DNA from: Brevundimonas sp.
GTDB lineage: Bacteria > Pseudomonadota > Alphaproteobacteria > Caulobacterales > Caulobacteraceae
Length of the DNA stretch: 64,000 nucleotides
Reading direction: 5' to 3'
NCBI RefSeq assembly: GCF_030704825.1
Contig: NZ_JAUYNX010000001.1
Location: 104,529 to 168,528 of the forward strand
Part shown: in pieces, positions 62,397-64,000 of the stretch
How positions within the stretch are numbered: the first letter of the stretch is position 1
How the letters are laid out: each line of letters opens with the position of its first letter
The notes under the pieces: model-generated
What the model was told of the DNA's origin: nothing
Seen by the model: the letters and a program-made list of their open reading frames with translations, nothing else
Database searches by the model: none
Translations under genes and position numbers: made by a program

Positions 62397-62480
62397 CGCC
62401 GCCTCCTTCTTGGCCAAGGGATACGCAACCCCCTATCTGAACGCCGGGATGCGGCCGATTGCAAGAACGAGGCAGGGTGA

Positions 62481-63452
62481 ATGCGGGTGATTGAGATCGC
62501 GGGCGGGGCCGGTCCCGCCGAAGCCCTGACCCTGACCGAACGGCCCGATCCCGTGGCCGGACCGGGCCAGGTCCGAATCCGCGTCCATGCCGCCGGGGTC
62601 AACCGACCGGACCTGGTGCAGCGGCTGGGCCGCTATCCCGCCCCGCCCGGCGCGTCCGACATTCTCGGTCTGGAGGTCGCGGGCGAGGTCGACCAGGTCG
62701 GCGAGGGCGTCACGCGCTGGTCAGCCGGGGATCGCGTCTGCGCCCTGCTGGGCGGCGGCGGCTACGCCGAATTCGCCGTGGTCGACGCCCGCCACGTCCT
62801 GCCGATCCCGGAAGGACTCGACTTCGTCCAGGCCGCCGCCCTGCCCGAGACCGTGTGCACCGTCTACGCCAATGTGTTCGAGGCCGGGGCGCTGAAGCGG
62901 GGCGAGACCCTGCTGGTTCATGGAGCCACCAGCGGCATCGGCGTCGTCGCGATCCAGATGGCCAGAGCCGCCGGCGCGCGCGTCATCGCGACCTCCCGCG
63001 GGGCGGACAAGGCCGAGGCCGCGCGCCGCCTCGGCGCCGATCTCAGCCTCGACGCCGTCGTCGACGACATGGGAGCCGCCATCGCGGCGTTCGGCGGCGC
63101 CGACGTGGTGCTGGACATGGTCGGGGCTGACTACGCCGCCCTCAACCAGGCGGCACTGAAGCCCTTCGGTCGCTGGGTGGTGATCGCGACCCAGTCCGGA
63201 TCTCTCGCGCAGGTCGACCTCGGCCGGTTGATGTTCAAGCGGATCGTGCTGACCGGTTCGACCCTGCGGGCCCGTCCGGCGGACGAGAAGGCCCGTCTGA
63301 TCGCGGCGGTCGAGGATGCTGTCTGGCCGTGGGTCGCCTCCGGCGCGGTGCGCCCGCCGATCGAGGCGACGTTTCCCCTCGCCCAGGCCGGGGCCGCCCA
63401 CCTCCGCCTGGAAGCGGGCGGTCACGTCGGCAAGACCGTCCTGACGGTCTGA
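62481..63452 (+). CDS. Zinc-independent NAD(P)H-quinone oxidoreductase
   Basis: The product has 323 residues, an MDR family protein. GROES-like part: HAAGVNRPDLVQRLGRYPAPPG. Nucleotide-binding part: LVHGATSGIGVVAIQMARAAG. It lacks the zinc ligands, so it belongs to the Qor/PIG3 group that reduces quinones. It diverges from the DUF1192 gene and is nearly convergent with the DUF1428 gene. Confidence 0.92.
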   Translation: MRVIEIAGGAGPAEALTLTERPDPVAGPGQVRIRVHAAGVNRPDLVQRLGRYPAPPGASDILGLEVAGEVDQVGEGVTRWSAGDRVCALLGGGGYAEFAVVDARHVLPIPEGLDFVQAAALPETVCTVYANVFEAGALKRGETLLVHGATSGIGVVAIQMARAAGARVIATSRGADKAEAARRLGADLSLDAVVDDMGAAIAAFGGADVVLDMVGADYAALNQAALKPFGRWVVIATQSGSLAQVDLGRLMFKRIVLTGSTLRARPADEKARLIAAVEDAVWPWVASGAVRPPIEATFPLAQAGAAHLRLEAGGHVGKTVLTV

Positions 63453-63458
63453 GAGCGC

Positions 63459-63812
63459 CTACATCTCCAGCAGGGTGTTGAACCCGCCGTAGATCATGCG
63501 CTTGCCGTCGAACGGCATCGACGCGCCCATTTCCTTCATGCGCGGGTCGTTCATCATCTTGCCATAGGCCGCGGTGGCGGCTTCCTTGCTGGCATACTCG
63601 TGCCACGAGAACACGACGACCTCGTCCGGCTTGGCCTTCACCGAGCCCTTGAAGTCGGTGACCTTGCCGTCGGGCACATCATCGCCCCAGGCTTCGACGA
63701 CGCGGGTCGCGCCGAATTCCTTGAACACCGGCGCGAAATCGGCGGCCATCTTGGCGTACGCTTCCTTGTTCGCGGCGGGCACCGCAACGACGAATCCCTG
63801 CACATAGGCCAT
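63459..63812 (-). CDS. DUF1428 family protein
   Basis: The product has 117 residues. It starts MAYVQGFVVAVPAANKEAY and has VEAWGDDVPDG and FDGKRMIYGGFNTLLE, the DUF1428 (dimeric alpha-beta barrel) pattern. The role is unknown. It diverges from a MarR-type gene across a 55-bp control region. Confidence 0.93.
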   Translation of the reverse strand: MAYVQGFVVAVPAANKEAYAKMAADFAPVFKEFGATRVVEAWGDDVPDGKVTDFKGSVKAKPDEVVVFSWHEYASKEAATAAYGKMMNDPRMKEMGASMPFDGKRMIYGGFNTLLEM

Positions 63813-63844
63813 GGGTCATCTCCTGTTTGATCTTGACATGATGG

Positions 63845-63856
63845 GTTGATATCAAC
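63845..63856. promoter_or_regulatory. Operator palindrome between DUF1428 and MarR genes
   Basis: GTTGATATCAAC is a perfect 12-bp palindrome. It sits inside the spacer of a good plus-strand promoter: TTGACA at 63833-63838, 17 bases, CGTAAAT at 63856-63862. A MarR protein bound here would block both divergent promoters. Confidence 0.65.
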
Positions 63857-63867
63857 GTAAATAGCGC

Positions 63868-64000
63868 ATGTCAAAAACTTCCAACGTCTCCTTCCAGACG
63901 ACGTTGCATATCCACGATCACTGCCTTTGTTTTGCCGCGCAACGCGCCGCCCGGGCGCTCGCGCGCCGTTTCGACGTGGCGCTGCGTCCTGTCGGCCTCA
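63868..64000 (+). CDS. MarR-family transcriptional regulator (3' truncated)
   Basis: Only the first 44 residues are in the window: MSKTSNVSFQTTLH, then CLCFAAQRAARALARRFD and ALRPVGL. That is the N-terminal helix pattern of MarR/OhrR-like regulators; the HTH is beyond the edge. It may control the divergent DUF1428 gene. Confidence 0.7.
   Translation, partial: MSKTSNVSFQTTLHIHDHCLCFAAQRAARALARRFDVALRPVGL

Overview
The window is a continuous piece of a high-GC alphaproteobacterial chromosome. It is most likely from the order Caulobacterales, in the neighbourhood of Caulobacter or Brevundimonas. The grounds are the dusB-ntrY-ntrX-dat-hfq-hflX cluster, a fused ispDF, a PopA-type c-di-GMP effector and an RcdA-type protein (both from the Caulobacter CtrA-degradation pathway), a two-domain cold-shock protein, a class I PHA synthase, and promoters resembling the Caulobacter sigma-73 pattern (TTG-type -35, about 14-15 bp, GCTANANC). 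No plasmid, prophage, insertion sequence or CRISPR array was seen. Nearly all of the window is housekeeping or core metabolism.

Layout. 1-7.5 kb: tail of an Aas-type acyl-ACP synthetase, DoxX, YgiD-type dioxygenase, two secreted or zinc-peptidase-like genes, a sugar:cation-type MFS symporter, mazG and an HWE histidine kinase. 7.6-15.1 kb (minus strand): dusB-ntrY-ntrX-dat-hfq-hflX, with the usual ntrBC pair missing between dusB and ntrY. 15.1-23.2 kb: ispDF, a membrane MFS/aminopropyltransferase fusion, cinA/pncC-tusA, brkB, popA-like gene, and an ArsR-SRPBCC pair. 23.2-29.7 kb: GNAT, mfd, sdhE, and recG divergent from them. 29.7-34.2 kb (minus): kdsA-hldE-hldD-DUF3089, the Kdo/heptose supply for LPS core. 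34.4-42.1 kb: cfa, sulfurtransferase, dicarboxylate-type symporter, amino-acid binding lipoprotein, metC, xth, tRNA-Arg and a complex I accessory subunit. 42.2-47.8 kb: VIT-family transporter, tRNA-Pro, DUF192, double cold-shock protein, tRNA-Glu, recJ-glpX, small lipoprotein. 47.9-53.4 kb: phaC, a small membrane protein, msrB, argC, two small lower-GC genes, rpsI-rplM. 53.4-64 kb: an intergenic stretch with repeats, ridA, FemAB-like DUF482, holin-like membrane protein, HIT, DUF1761, MsbA-like ABC exporter, rpmE, L,D-transpeptidase, rcdA-DUF1192, quinone oxidoreductase, DUF1428 and the start of a MarR regulator.

The genes are packed tightly. Operon partners often overlap by ATGA, GTGA or TTGA, and seven convergent pairs overlap at their 3' ends. 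The least ordinary parts are non-coding or junctional: several inverted-repeat families between genes, a 30-bp direct repeat that copies the first ten codons of argC onto a neighbouring small ORF, sharp palindromes at the ygiD and marR control regions, and a hairpin leader in front of the double cold-shock gene. I found no clearly new multi-gene system. The best biological leads are the PopA/RcdA pair and the ntrBC loss.
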